Assembly: GCA_003215435.1 (NCBI GenBank)
Contig: QCKJ01000002.1
Coordinates: forward strand, 186,001 to 250,000
Reading direction: 5' to 3'
Length of the DNA: 64,000 nucleotides
DNA from: Prochlorococcus sp. AG-409-M05
GTDB lineage: Bacteria > Cyanobacteriota > Cyanobacteriia > PCC-6307 > Cyanobiaceae
This document shows, piece after piece, positions 27,195 through 36,447 of the stretch. The position numbers and the translations under genes are program-made. Position 1 is the stretch's first letter. Each line of letters opens with the position of its first letter. The notes under the pieces are model-generated. The model was given only the letters and a program-made list of their open reading frames with translations. It was not told where the DNA came from and did no database searches.

Positions 27195-30100
27195 TTGGAG
27201 GTAGCCAAAGAACTACTTAACAGAGATCCTGCCCATGGGCCCATCATTTCTGCAAAATTGGGACAGCTCACACTAAGTGCTTCAAGTGCCTTAAGGGTTT
27301 CTATGCAGCTTGGTCTGGCTCGAACTCCGAGTGCATTGAGTTCTGGGTAAGTGAGTTGCTCAGGCCCCCAACGTTGTTGGAAAAATGCTCTGAGTGGATG
27401 CAAGGGATTACTAGGATCTCTAGAGATTTCGTTCAACCAGTCATCCATAGAGACCTGCTCCAGTGGTGCGCCGTCAGTAATAAGCTGACTTAGGAGGTCA
27501 TTGAGCATTAATGGACGGGGATGTTGCAGGTGGAAGCATTTGCCAACGGATTGTGGACTCCAAGCGAGTGCACTAACTGCGTCGGCCACGTAATCAACTG
27601 GTACTAAATCAAGCTCCCAAGCAAGCTTTGGTGCTTTACCTAAAGCTAAGCAACCTTGGAGAAGCCTTTGGAGCAGGTCCCCATCATGCCATTGACCAGT
27701 TTTAGAGTGACCTCCAATTAATGGTGGCCTGTAAACGGCTACTGGTAACCCTTCTTTGCCCGCAGCAAGTATTAGTTGCTCAGTTACCCACTTCGTCTGG
27801 GAGTAGCCGATATGTATTCCTTCCCATTCACTTATGTCGTCCGTTTCGAGAACCTCATGATTGCGGTAAGCAGCGGCTTCAAAAACCGCCACGCTGGAAA
27901 TGAGCTCAACTCTAATAGGATTAGCAACAGTTGCGAGACGTAATATCTCTTTTGTCCCACCTACATTTGTTCCCGCGAGTTGAGCATAAGAGGCCATTTG
28001 GCTTAGTTGGGCACCATTATGGAGAATGCCACCAATGCTTTTTGATAATCCATCAAAGCAATCATCGTCTAGACCAAAACTAGGACGAGATAAGTCGCCA
28101 AGTATAGGTTCTAGCCTCTCTTCCCACGTTGAACTCCACAGTCCATAACTTTTCAGGTTGGTCTGAATCCTTTGCTTCCCTTCTTCTTTGGATGACGCTC
28201 TTACTAAACAACGTATCTGAAGATCTGGCCATCGTTCGAGTTGACCTGCTAATAGGTAGGCACCTAGGAAACCGGAGGCACCTGTAAGGAGTATTGATTT
28301 CCCTGGTGCTGTAATTGCTGAGGATGATGGACACTCCCACTCCTTGGAGAGTTTCGCTTCCTCAGCCAGATTTAGTCCTTCATTAGGAGAAGCCTCTCCT
28401 TGGGGCATTAATTGTTTTAGAGATATTGATGCGAGCCCATCAAGACTGGGGTCATCAGTTAATGCCTCTAAATCAAGTCGAATCCCTAGTTCAGATTGAA
28501 CAACTGCTGCATATTCAACTGCCATTAGTGAATCCAGTCCAAGATTAAATAATGAAGCCGTAGAGTCGATAGAAGATGGCTCAATAGAACCCTCAGACTC
28601 TTCAGCCGCCATTACCTTTGCAAGTCGCTCTCTTAGAGCCTCCATTAAGGCGTATTCACGCTTCGTTTCAGGAAGAGTTTGTAGATGTTCCCAAAGACGT
28701 TCTGCGGGCGATGGTCCAACGCTTTCTAGAAGTTCACTAAACCAACTTTGTTGTCGGGGTAATGCTTGTGAAGCAAGTTTTTGCCAGTCATTGTCAAGTA
28801 CAGCGACCACTTCACTTAGCCCTCGACTGAGAACTCTTTCAAGAGCATTGAGTGCATCTTCCGGGTTAAGCATTCTGATGCCTACTCCATCAAACCGTCG
28901 CTCAAGGCCAATAGCCATGCCTCCCCCATTCCAAGGCCCCCATTGAATTGCTATACGTTTTGTTTTGTCCTCTGACTGAGAGCAATAGCCTTCTATTGCT
29001 CCATTTGCCGCAGCATAAGCAGCCTGACCAGGTGAACCAAGCAAAGCTGCTATTGAGGAAAAACCTATTAAAAATTCAATACCTGGTGATGTTTTTAGAA
29101 TTTTCTCAAAGTGATGCCAGCCATTGACTTTTGTAGACATTACTTCCTCTAATGAAGATGCATCGATCTTGGAAACCATTGCATCCTGAAGTATGCCTGC
29201 AGCATGGAAAATTCCTTTAAGAGGCTTGTTCTTTGGCAGAGTTTTTAAGGATTGATTAATCAAGGATGCAACTTCTTTCGCTTGAGAATCTGGCTTGGAA
29301 AGATCACACGCTATTCGGGTAAAACGAACACCTTCTTTTTCGAGGTCGGCTAACACTTTTTTAGCCTTTTCATTAGGCGATTCGACGGACCGACTAATCA
29401 AGATGAATGAACTACATCCTTGCTTTGCAAGCCAAGGTAATAATTCAAGGCCGATTCCTCCGAGGGCTCCTGAGACCAGATATGTTGCATTAGAACGAAT
29501 GTTAAGAGGTTTGTGGCTATTGCCCTGAGTGATCACTACCTTCCCTATATGACGGGCTTGGGCCATATGTCGGAATGCGTCCTCACATTTTTTTAAAGAC
29601 CATGTCTGTTGAGGGATGTGCTTTAGCGATCCATCCCCTAGGTCTTTTACAAGTTTTTGAAGAAGATGTCTGAGCTTGGATGGATTAGTTGCGGCTACCT
29701 CTAATAGATCAAAAGGTAGGTAGCTTGCATCTGGACGTCTCTGGCGAGCTTTTTCTTTGCTCCAAATTTCGATTTTTCCTAGCTCAATAAATCTGCCTCC
29801 TTTAGATAGTGCGGTAAAACTTGAATCAACCCAGTCCCCTTTCAGGCTATTTAGTACTACATCAACTCCTTTCCCGTTCGTATGGGTTAAGACTTGATCT
29901 GCAAAGTCAAGTGTCCTTGAATCAAAAACTGCGTCAACTCCTTGTTCAAGAAGGGTTGATTGCTTGTTCGCGCTTGCTGTGGCAATAATTTTTGCCCCCG
30001 CCCGTTTGGCTATCTGAACGGCGGCCTGCCCAACTCCACCTGCCGCAGCATGAATCAGTACTGTCTCTCCAGGCTGGAGATTAGCAAGAGTTTCTAATCC

Positions 30101-33100
30101 ATACACTGCAGTGAGAAAAGCTGTTGAGAAGCTTGCACCTTCTTCAACAGACATTCCCTTAGGGAGAGGAACGCAGAGCTCCGCCCTTGCAATTACGTGA
30201 CTTGCAAGGCTGCCGACTGTAAGAGATGCAATTAATTGTTTTCCTAGAAGCTTTGGATCTACATTTGGTCCTACGGCAACAACCCGTCCAACGGCTTCCC
30301 CTCCAAATGGCATTAAAGATTGATCTTCAAGGCCCAATGACTTGGCGTGATCTTTTAAGAGCCCAAGGGCATTAAGCACATCTCGGAAATTTAGTCCTGT
30401 TGCTTCAACTGCGAGTTCAATCTCTCCGGGAAGGAGCCTTGAGCTTGGAAGAGGTTTTTGATGTAGGCCCTCAATTCTTCCAGTTCCATCACTTAAGATC
30501 CTGAACCTCTCGTCTTCAAGAGGTGTTAACTCAGGAGATAGCAACTCTCCATTGAGCCATTTTAATTCGGAGTGCTCTTTAGCTGCTTCCCATATTTCAT
30601 CCCAGCCCTCTTGATTGGGTTGCTCTTCAACTCCCTCAGGTAAATAAACTGTGGTAATGGGAAATTCAGTATGCTCAAGAGCTAATGTTCGTTGAAATGC
30701 GGCAAGAGCATTTGAAGTTGGACTTTCCCCTTCTATAACAAGCCACAGAGGCCTGGCTTGCATGGTCACTAAATTTTGACAGCAGCTCATTAGTTTCTTG
30801 ACTTCATCAATTGGGTGATCCCTTGAATTTTCAGGCCAAATAACTAATGGATCAGTCCCAGTTGGTAGCTCAGAGTGAGATTGAACTAATTTGATTGAGT
30901 GGTTGTGTGTTATTGCCCAGTTATAAAACCCAGTTTGCTTGGAATGCTTTTTATTCAACAAGAAAATCTCAATACCACTATCTGGAGAGGCTTCTGTATG
31001 ACTTTTAGTTGTGCGCACCCAGATTGTCTTGAATAATCCAGGACGATCTGTTGAAAGGTTATTAGGTGGAAATAACAACTCAAGAACAGACCGAGTTAGT
31101 CGTCGGAGTTTTAAGCCCGTTATTTGCCCGCAGACCCCTTCGTTAGAGGCAATGGTTAAGTCTGCAACTATCATTCCGCCTTCTCCCAAGGAGCGGAGTG
31201 ATGTATGGCAACTGATTTTGCTTGGTAATGGCCATCTTTTTAAATATATGTTTTCAACTCCAACTGGGAGCAATAGTTGGCCATTGGTTAATGACAACTC
31301 TGTGCAAGCAGCAACGGTTTGAAAGCACCCATCTATTAAGCATCGATCTGGGGCTCCTTCTGGACGCTCAAGTTCGGACCAGGCTTCTCTAGCGGTTGCA
31401 TTGAGCTTGTTTATAGTTCGATAAAAGTACCCATAAGAAAGTCCTAGTAAGTCAAGAGTCTTATAAAATGAGGTTATCTCTATCTGTGTAGCTTCTTCAG
31501 AAGGAGCAGTAATTTTTTGGTGGAGACCGGAGCCTATTCTCCCTGATTGTAATGGGTTAAATAGGACTTCTCCGTGCCGTCGCCAATTTTTCTTGGGAGA
31601 GTCGTAGCTGTAAAAGGTAAGGACGTCTCCTTCGAGTAATGCCTGAAAAGGCAATGGGCTCTCTCCCATTTTTAGAGGGGTTTCGAGAAGAAAGTCTTTT
31701 AGTGAGATTTCCTCTTTGCGCTCCTTTTTTAAATCGAGTGCTAGCTCTAGGTAACCAGCGGCAGGGAAAACCTTCCAGTTTCTAACTACGTGGTCCTTTA
31801 AGTCTTTGTAATGTGTTGGATCAAGACAGGCGTTGAAGTGTTCTGTAGATCCTGGTAGACAGATTGATTGGAGTTTGAGTAAACCAGATTCAGTGGTGAC
31901 ATCTTTCTTTCCATCATTTTTACCAAGGTGGTCAAGCCAGAGGCTTGCTTTTGTAGAACCTTCACCAATTCGGTTCCACCAATAACTTTGACGAATAAAA
32001 GGGTGCCCAGGGATGGATATTTTTTGATAGGGATAAGAGCAATGAAATTGTTGCCAGTCAATTTTGTGACCTTTGCCAATAGCAATCGCTAGGGCTTCAA
32101 GTTGCTTACGCCCTTCTAGGCCGTCAACACCTAACTGGAGACCTATTAACTCAGCTGCTATAGGGTGATTGCCCATGGCGGCCAAAGAGGCTTCTCCTCT
32201 CCAGGCAGGTTTTTTATGCCCATCAAGCTGTGCTAAAAGTTCTTCTCGGTTTGAGGCGATTGCGATAAACCGATGAGGGAACATGCTTCTGCCTAGATTC
32301 GTACTGGCGCAAAGGTCGTTAAGTTTTAGTTGCGGGTCCTCTTGTTTCATAAATTTTGAATATGCAGCAATCAGCAAATCAAGGGCAGCTGGCGTACGAG
32401 CAGACAGAGCACAAAGATTGATTGGTGGCTCCTGAGCGGAGCCACCGGGTCCTCCACTAGCTGCTTGTGGTGCTTCACTTAGAACTGCGTGGGCATTTGT
32501 CCCCCCAAAACCAAAGGAGCTAACTCCAACGATCAGAGGAGTAGATGGTTGTGGAAATGGTTCCAGTTTGGTTTGAACTTCTAATCCCAGGCCTTTGAAA
32601 TCAATGGAAGGATTTGGATTGTGGAAATGCAGACTTGGTGGTAGTTGTCGCTCACGAATTGATAGTGCGGCTTTAATCAAGCCTGTTATTCCTGCTGCGG
32701 TCTCCCCATGGCCAAGATTGGTTTTTACTGAACCAACTCTGCATGGTTGATCTTCTGGTCGGCCTGCGCCGAGGACTGTTCCTAGCGCACGCAACTCAAT
32801 TGGATCTCCCTGCCTAGTACCTGTACCATGTGCTTCAACATATTGTGTGCTTTCTGGATCTATTCCTGCACGGCCATAAGCTTCACGGACGCACGCCATT
32901 TGAGACCTTTGACTTGGTGCTGCCAACCCTTGGCTGCGACCATCTGAATTGACTGCTGTGCCACGGATTAGTGCATGAATTTGGTCACCATCTTTCAAGG
33001 CTGAGGAAAGTGGTTTGAGCAAAATCACCCCTGCCCCTTCAGATCGCACATATCCATTTGCCTCTGCATCAAAGCTTTTACAGCGGCCATCAGGAGAAAG

Positions 33101-33775
33101 CAAACCGGCCTTACAAAAACTCATTTGAATCCCCGGATGTATTAAGGCTTGAACCCCACCGGCAAAAGCTAATTCCGATTCACCTCGCCATAAGCTCTCG
33201 CAGGCGAGGTGTACTGCTACTAACGAAGAAGAACAGGCTGTATCAACTGTGAAGCTTGGTCCTTTTAAATCTAGAAAGTAAGACAGTCGATTAGCCGCTA
33301 TGCAACCAGTGTTGCCAGGAAGGATGAAGGGTTCGTTGTCTGGGGTCGCGTAATCTTCACTTGAGGTCCAGAGTAAGGAACTGTAATCAGCACTAGATAT
33401 CCCGACGAAAACACCAATTGGTCTTCCCCGAAGAGAATCTACAGGCTGTCCAGCATCTTCAATTGATCTCCAAGCCACCTCCAAAAGCAGTCTTTGCTGG
33501 GGATCCATGCAAAGAGCCTCTCTTGGCGTGATACCAAAGAAGCCAGGATCAAATTGGTCAATCTTTTCGAGGAACCCACCTCTACGGACATGTTGAGTGA
33601 GGGGATTGCGTGGATCAGGGTTGTAATGCGATTCGAGATTCCATCTGTCTGGTGGGACCTCAGTTATAGCTTCTTCTCCCTTTCTAAGAAGCTCCCAGAA
33701 TCGCTCGGGAGTCTCTATGCCGCCCGGGAAATGGCATCCAATACCTACTATTGCAATTGAGTCCTGAACAGGCAT
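27191..33775 (-). CDS. Reducing type I polyketide synthase without AT, ending in thioester reductase
   Basis: The 2194-residue megasynthase reads, in order: ketosynthase (5-430; Cys181 in DTACSSS, His316, His356), remnant AT-flanking linkers (455-605), dehydratase (655-890; His662, D815-x3-Q819), structural region (900-1100), enoylreductase (1110-1415; AAAGGVGQ), ketoreductase (1430-1660; SGALGGIG, Ser1574, Tyr1587), acyl carrier domain (1710-1790; Ser1749 in LGLDSL) and thioester reductase (1825-2190; TGASGFLG, Y1991-x3-K). No GHSxG acyltransferase is present. The dehydratase motif has Asn where Gly is usual. The product should be a fully reduced chain released as aldehyde or alcohol. The ATG at 33775 shares a base with the GT28 stop (TGATG). 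Confidence 0.92.
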   Translation of the reverse strand: MPVQDSIAIVGIGCHFPGGIETPERFWELLRKGEEAITEVPPDRWNLESHYNPDPRNPLTQHVRRGGFLEKIDQFDPGFFGITPREALCMDPQQRLLLEVAWRSIEDAGQPVDSLRGRPIGVFVGISSADYSSLLWTSSEDYATPDNEPFILPGNTGCIAANRLSYFLDLKGPSFTVDTACSSSLVAVHLACESLWRGESELAFAGGVQALIHPGIQMSFCKAGLLSPDGRCKSFDAEANGYVRSEGAGVILLKPLSSALKDGDQIHALIRGTAVNSDGRSQGLAAPSQRSQMACVREAYGRAGIDPESTQYVEAHGTGTRQGDPIELRALGTVLGAGRPEDQPCRVGSVKTNLGHGETAAGITGLIKAALSIRERQLPPSLHFHNPNPSIDFKGLGLEVQTKLEPFPQPSTPLIVGVSSFGFGGTNAHAVLSEAPQAASGGPGGSAQEPPINLCALSARTPAALDLLIAAYSKFMKQEDPQLKLNDLCASTNLGRSMFPHRFIAIASNREELLAQLDGHKKPAWRGEASLAAMGNHPIAAELIGLQLGVDGLEGRKQLEALAIAIGKGHKIDWQQFHCSYPYQKISIPGHPFIRQSYWWNRIGEGSTKASLWLDHLGKNDGKKDVTTESGLLKLQSICLPGSTEHFNACLDPTHYKDLKDHVVRNWKVFPAAGYLELALDLKKERKEEISLKDFLLETPLKMGESPLPFQALLEGDVLTFYSYDSPKKNWRRHGEVLFNPLQSGRIGSGLHQKITAPSEEATQIEITSFYKTLDLLGLSYGYFYRTINKLNATAREAWSELERPEGAPDRCLIDGCFQTVAACTELSLTNGQLLLPVGVENIYLKRWPLPSKISCHTSLRSLGEGGMIVADLTIASNEGVCGQITGLKLRRLTRSVLELLFPPNNLSTDRPGLFKTIWVRTTKSHTEASPDSGIEIFLLNKKHSKQTGFYNWAITHNHSIKLVQSHSELPTGTDPLVIWPENSRDHPIDEVKKLMSCCQNLVTMQARPLWLVIEGESPTSNALAAFQRTLALEHTEFPITTVYLPEGVEEQPNQEGWDEIWEAAKEHSELKWLNGELLSPELTPLEDERFRILSDGTGRIEGLHQKPLPSSRLLPGEIELAVEATGLNFRDVLNALGLLKDHAKSLGLEDQSLMPFGGEAVGRVVAVGPNVDPKLLGKQLIASLTVGSLASHVIARAELCVPLPKGMSVEEGASFSTAFLTAVYGLETLANLQPGETVLIHAAAGGVGQAAVQIAKRAGAKIIATASANKQSTLLEQGVDAVFDSRTLDFADQVLTHTNGKGVDVVLNSLKGDWVDSSFTALSKGGRFIELGKIEIWSKEKARQRRPDASYLPFDLLEVAATNPSKLRHLLQKLVKDLGDGSLKHIPQQTWSLKKCEDAFRHMAQARHIGKVVITQGNSHKPLNIRSNATYLVSGALGGIGLELLPWLAKQGCSSFILISRSVESPNEKAKKVLADLEKEGVRFTRIACDLSKPDSQAKEVASLINQSLKTLPKNKPLKGIFHAAGILQDAMVSKIDASSLEEVMSTKVNGWHHFEKILKTSPGIEFLIGFSSIAALLGSPGQAAYAAANGAIEGYCSQSEDKTKRIAIQWGPWNGGGMAIGLERRFDGVGIRMLNPEDALNALERVLSRGLSEVVAVLDNDWQKLASQALPRQQSWFSELLESVGPSPAERLWEHLQTLPETKREYALMEALRERLAKVMAAEESEGSIEPSSIDSTASLFNLGLDSLMAVEYAAVVQSELGIRLDLEALTDDPSLDGLASISLKQLMPQGEASPNEGLNLAEEAKLSKEWECPSSSAITAPGKSILLTGASGFLGAYLLAGQLERWPDLQIRCLVRASSKEEGKQRIQTNLKSYGLWSSTWEERLEPILGDLSRPSFGLDDDCFDGLSKSIGGILHNGAQLSQMASYAQLAGTNVGGTKEILRLATVANPIRVELISSVAVFEAAAYRNHEVLETDDISEWEGIHIGYSQTKWVTEQLILAAGKEGLPVAVYRPPLIGGHSKTGQWHDGDLLQRLLQGCLALGKAPKLAWELDLVPVDYVADAVSALAWSPQSVGKCFHLQHPRPLMLNDLLSQLITDGAPLEQVSMDDWLNEISRDPSNPLHPLRAFFQQRWGPEQLTYPELNALGVRARPSCIETLKALEALSVSCPNFAEMMGPWAGSLLSSSLATSK

Positions 33776-34896
33776 CAAGCCGACCCCAAAATTAATTGCT
33801 TGATTCCATCGCGAGACCCTTGAAGAGGGTCTCTTAGATAGATATTGAGTAGCTCCTCATATTTTTTAGGGTTATCAAGCCAGCTAGAGAGGATTTTTAA
33901 GAGATTTATGGGGTTTTCAATCGCCAAGTCGATTCCTCTAGCAGCAAAGTAACGTCTAGCAAGCAACTCTTGCGGCATGGTGCTACCAAAACCATTAAAT
34001 ATCAGTACGCACCCTGTAGCTAAAGCTTCTGTTGCAGTACGAGCCCCTGGTCTGGCCACCATGGCCCATGCTTGACGGTATAAGCGGGCCATAGCTGCTG
34101 GAGGTTGAAAACCTAGTGCTTCAACAGAGATTTGTGGATTCTCTTTAATCCATTTCTGGATTTGTTTCTTGGCACTTTTTCGTTTACCACATAAAGCTAC
34201 TACACGTATTCGTCCAGATAGAGGGAGTAAAGCATTTAGTAAATTGACATGGTTATTTGAACCATTTGCACCGCTACCAAGAACTAGAAGCGGTAAAGAA
34301 TTTTCATCCGGTAACCCTTTAGGGACAGTCTCTAGAACTCTCTCAAATGAAGGGTCAAATAAAGGGCCTAGAACCTTTATCCGATCTCTAGAGCATCCTC
34401 TTCGGAGAACTTCATTTTTGACCTCACTGGTTAGAGACCAAAAAGTATCTGCTTTACGAGTTAGCCAATTGCGACTAAATCCAAATCCTCCGTCTAGTTC
34501 TGTACAGCAAGTTATACAGCGTAATGAAGGCCCAACCACTCTTTTAGCCAGGTCAAAGTGCCCTCTGTTTATATGTGGGTGAGTTGAGATAATGAGATCT
34601 GGTTGAAATTGTCTAAGCAAGCGTATAAAGAATCCTCGACCAAAAATAACTGTTCCAGGCTTTACTAGATCCTCAAATTCTACTAAGCGCCAGTAAAGAT
34701 GATGAAGCCATGGCCAGTGCTTTTGGATCCAATTGTAGAGATTAACGCTTGTTCTCATTACAAGACTGGCTTTTTCTAGAAGATGCTCTACATGAGCTGA
34801 ACCTTGAGGGTCCCAAATTTCCAGCCAATCCTTAAGAGAATAGGCCGTTGCATCATGAGCGGTACCACCACTTGAAGTAAGAATAAGAACTCTCAT
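33775..34896 (-). CDS. GT28 glycosyltransferase, MGDG-synthase-like
   Basis: The 373-residue GT-B enzyme begins MRVLILTSSGGTAHDATAYSL, matching the N-terminal glycine-rich loop of MGDG synthases and processive diacylglycerol glucosyltransferases. IISTHPHINRGHFDLA is in the acceptor domain. LPLLVLGSGANGSNNH starts the donor domain, and ARPGARTATEALATGC is the E-containing donor motif of family 28. These enzymes add galactose or glucose to a lipid hydroxyl at the membrane. Cyanobacterial galactolipids are normally made through a GT2 glucosyltransferase route, so this GT28 is more likely devoted to the PKS lipid. It lies 13 bases after the MFS gene and is coupled to the PKS. Confidence 0.83.
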   Translation of the reverse strand: MRVLILTSSGGTAHDATAYSLKDWLEIWDPQGSAHVEHLLEKASLVMRTSVNLYNWIQKHWPWLHHLYWRLVEFEDLVKPGTVIFGRGFFIRLLRQFQPDLIISTHPHINRGHFDLAKRVVGPSLRCITCCTELDGGFGFSRNWLTRKADTFWSLTSEVKNEVLRRGCSRDRIKVLGPLFDPSFERVLETVPKGLPDENSLPLLVLGSGANGSNNHVNLLNALLPLSGRIRVVALCGKRKSAKKQIQKWIKENPQISVEALGFQPPAAMARLYRQAWAMVARPGARTATEALATGCVLIFNGFGSTMPQELLARRYFAARGIDLAIENPINLLKILSSWLDNPKKYEELLNIYLRDPLQGSRDGIKQLILGSA

Positions 34897-34909
34897 AAAG
34901 CTAAGAATT

Positions 34910-36223
34910 TCATCCCGGCACTCCAGACCTTGTTGAGCGTAAATTCCTGAATTGACTTCCTATAGCTATTACTAGGATCCATCCCATAGCTCCAAGTGTC
35001 ACTGCAATAGCCCTTCCTTCTCCAATTCCAAGAGAACTTTGAAGCCATAAGGGTAGGTTGGGCCATTGCAAAGTTGGTTGGACTAAATGATCAACTGCCA
35101 AGGAGACGCATAGAAAAGCAATCAGTCTGGCCGACCACTCGAATCCATAACGTAAGGCAAAAATACTTGATATCTCTTTCTCATTAGTAAGTTGACTCCA
35201 GGCTTGCTGAATTGATGACATGACCACAGGTAAACCGGCGCTGAAAAGGAATACCCCTCCAAACCAGAAAATTGGCTTTTGAGAAAATTCCATTAGCCCT
35301 GCTCCCATGAGAATGAGTGATTGAATGAAAATCGCAATTAGCCAAAAGCTTCTCCAGTAGAAACCAAGTTTCTTTTGCCAAGCTAAAAATCCTAAAGAGT
35401 AGCCTAAGGAAGCAATGAAGAGTACAGCAGCCATTCTTTTTGTCCCGTATGCAACAGCGACCCACGCTGGGAAAAGGATTTCTGTTGCCCCATAAGAAAA
35501 TGCGACTGCCGTACCAATGACAATCGCGACACGCGATAAAGGGAGATTTACCCATAAATTCTTGACTTCTTGAAAGCTTTGCCACAGATGCAAACCTGTC
35601 CAGAGTTTTCTTCTTTTCCGAAAGCTTTTAAATTGAATTCCCCAGGGAGCGGCTAACACACAAATCAGAGCAAGGAAGAAACTGCAAGCATCAAGTGTCA
35701 GTACGCCTTCCAGCCCAATTGCTCCTCCCAGCCAGCTGCCAAGGAAAGGGGCCATGGTAAGAACAAGACTGTCTGTAGTGGCGAAAACACCATTCGCTTG
35801 AATAAGTTCTTTTTCTTCGATGAATAGAATGGGAATTAAACTTGAAAAACTTAGTATCAGTGAAGCTTCAGCCATTGCTGCGACTCCTTGAACTAATAAG
35901 ATTGGATACAACGAAGGAGAGGAGCCTCCTTTTAGCAACATTATTGCCAGAGAGATTGTGCAAAGTGCGCCAATTCCATTGGCTATAAGCATCACATTCC
36001 TTCGTGACCAGTTGTCTAATCGATTTGCGAGGACAGGAAGGATAATTATTCTTGCAAGTTGAACTACTAGGGCTACTAACGCAAAATCAACTAGCCGATC
36101 GGTCCTAGCAAAGAACCAAAGGCCTATGCCATATAAGGTTGTTTGTGTCCCGAGGTTTGAGATTAGCTGTCCTGACCAAAGCCAAAGAAACGTTTGCTTT
36201 GATTTTGAGTAGCCAGATTTCAT
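34910..36223 (-). CDS. MFS exporter (EntS-like group)
   Basis: This 437-residue membrane protein has about twelve hydrophobic segments. It starts FLWLWSGQLISNLGTQTTL, the usual opening of MFS_3 (enterobactin-exporter-like) permeases. VLANRLDNWSRRNVMLIANG is the loop 2-3 motif with the basic R-R pair. Many MFS_3 members export secondary metabolites. It is the first gene of the minus-strand operon MFS-GT28-PKS-GT2, so it probably moves the product or a precursor across the inner membrane. The divergent spacer to the selD gene (36224-36447) should hold the operon promoter, but no clear box was seen. Confidence 0.85.
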   Translation of the reverse strand: MKSGYSKSKQTFLWLWSGQLISNLGTQTTLYGIGLWFFARTDRLVDFALVALVVQLARIIILPVLANRLDNWSRRNVMLIANGIGALCTISLAIMLLKGGSSPSLYPILLVQGVAAMAEASLILSFSSLIPILFIEEKELIQANGVFATTDSLVLTMAPFLGSWLGGAIGLEGVLTLDACSFFLALICVLAAPWGIQFKSFRKRRKLWTGLHLWQSFQEVKNLWVNLPLSRVAIVIGTAVAFSYGATEILFPAWVAVAYGTKRMAAVLFIASLGYSLGFLAWQKKLGFYWRSFWLIAIFIQSLILMGAGLMEFSQKPIFWFGGVFLFSAGLPVVMSSIQQAWSQLTNEKEISSIFALRYGFEWSARLIAFLCVSLAVDHLVQPTLQWPNLPLWLQSSLGIGEGRAIAVTLGAMGWILVIAIGSQFRNLRSTRSGVPG

Positions 36224-36447
36224 CGTTTCTTTTGGGTTTGATCTGGCCGACCTCTCTTTGATTGATTGGTCAGGGCCATGAAATTAATTTGGTGACTTTT
36301 ACTTTTGATTAAGAGCACACTATTGCTTTGGCTAATTCTTCAGAGCTCAAGTCACTCTTCCCTACTCTGTAGGAAGCAATCAAAGGAGTAAAGGCCAAAT
36401 CTCAATGCTTTTTGAGACAGTCTAAAAAATCAAGACAGGTTGTTTTT

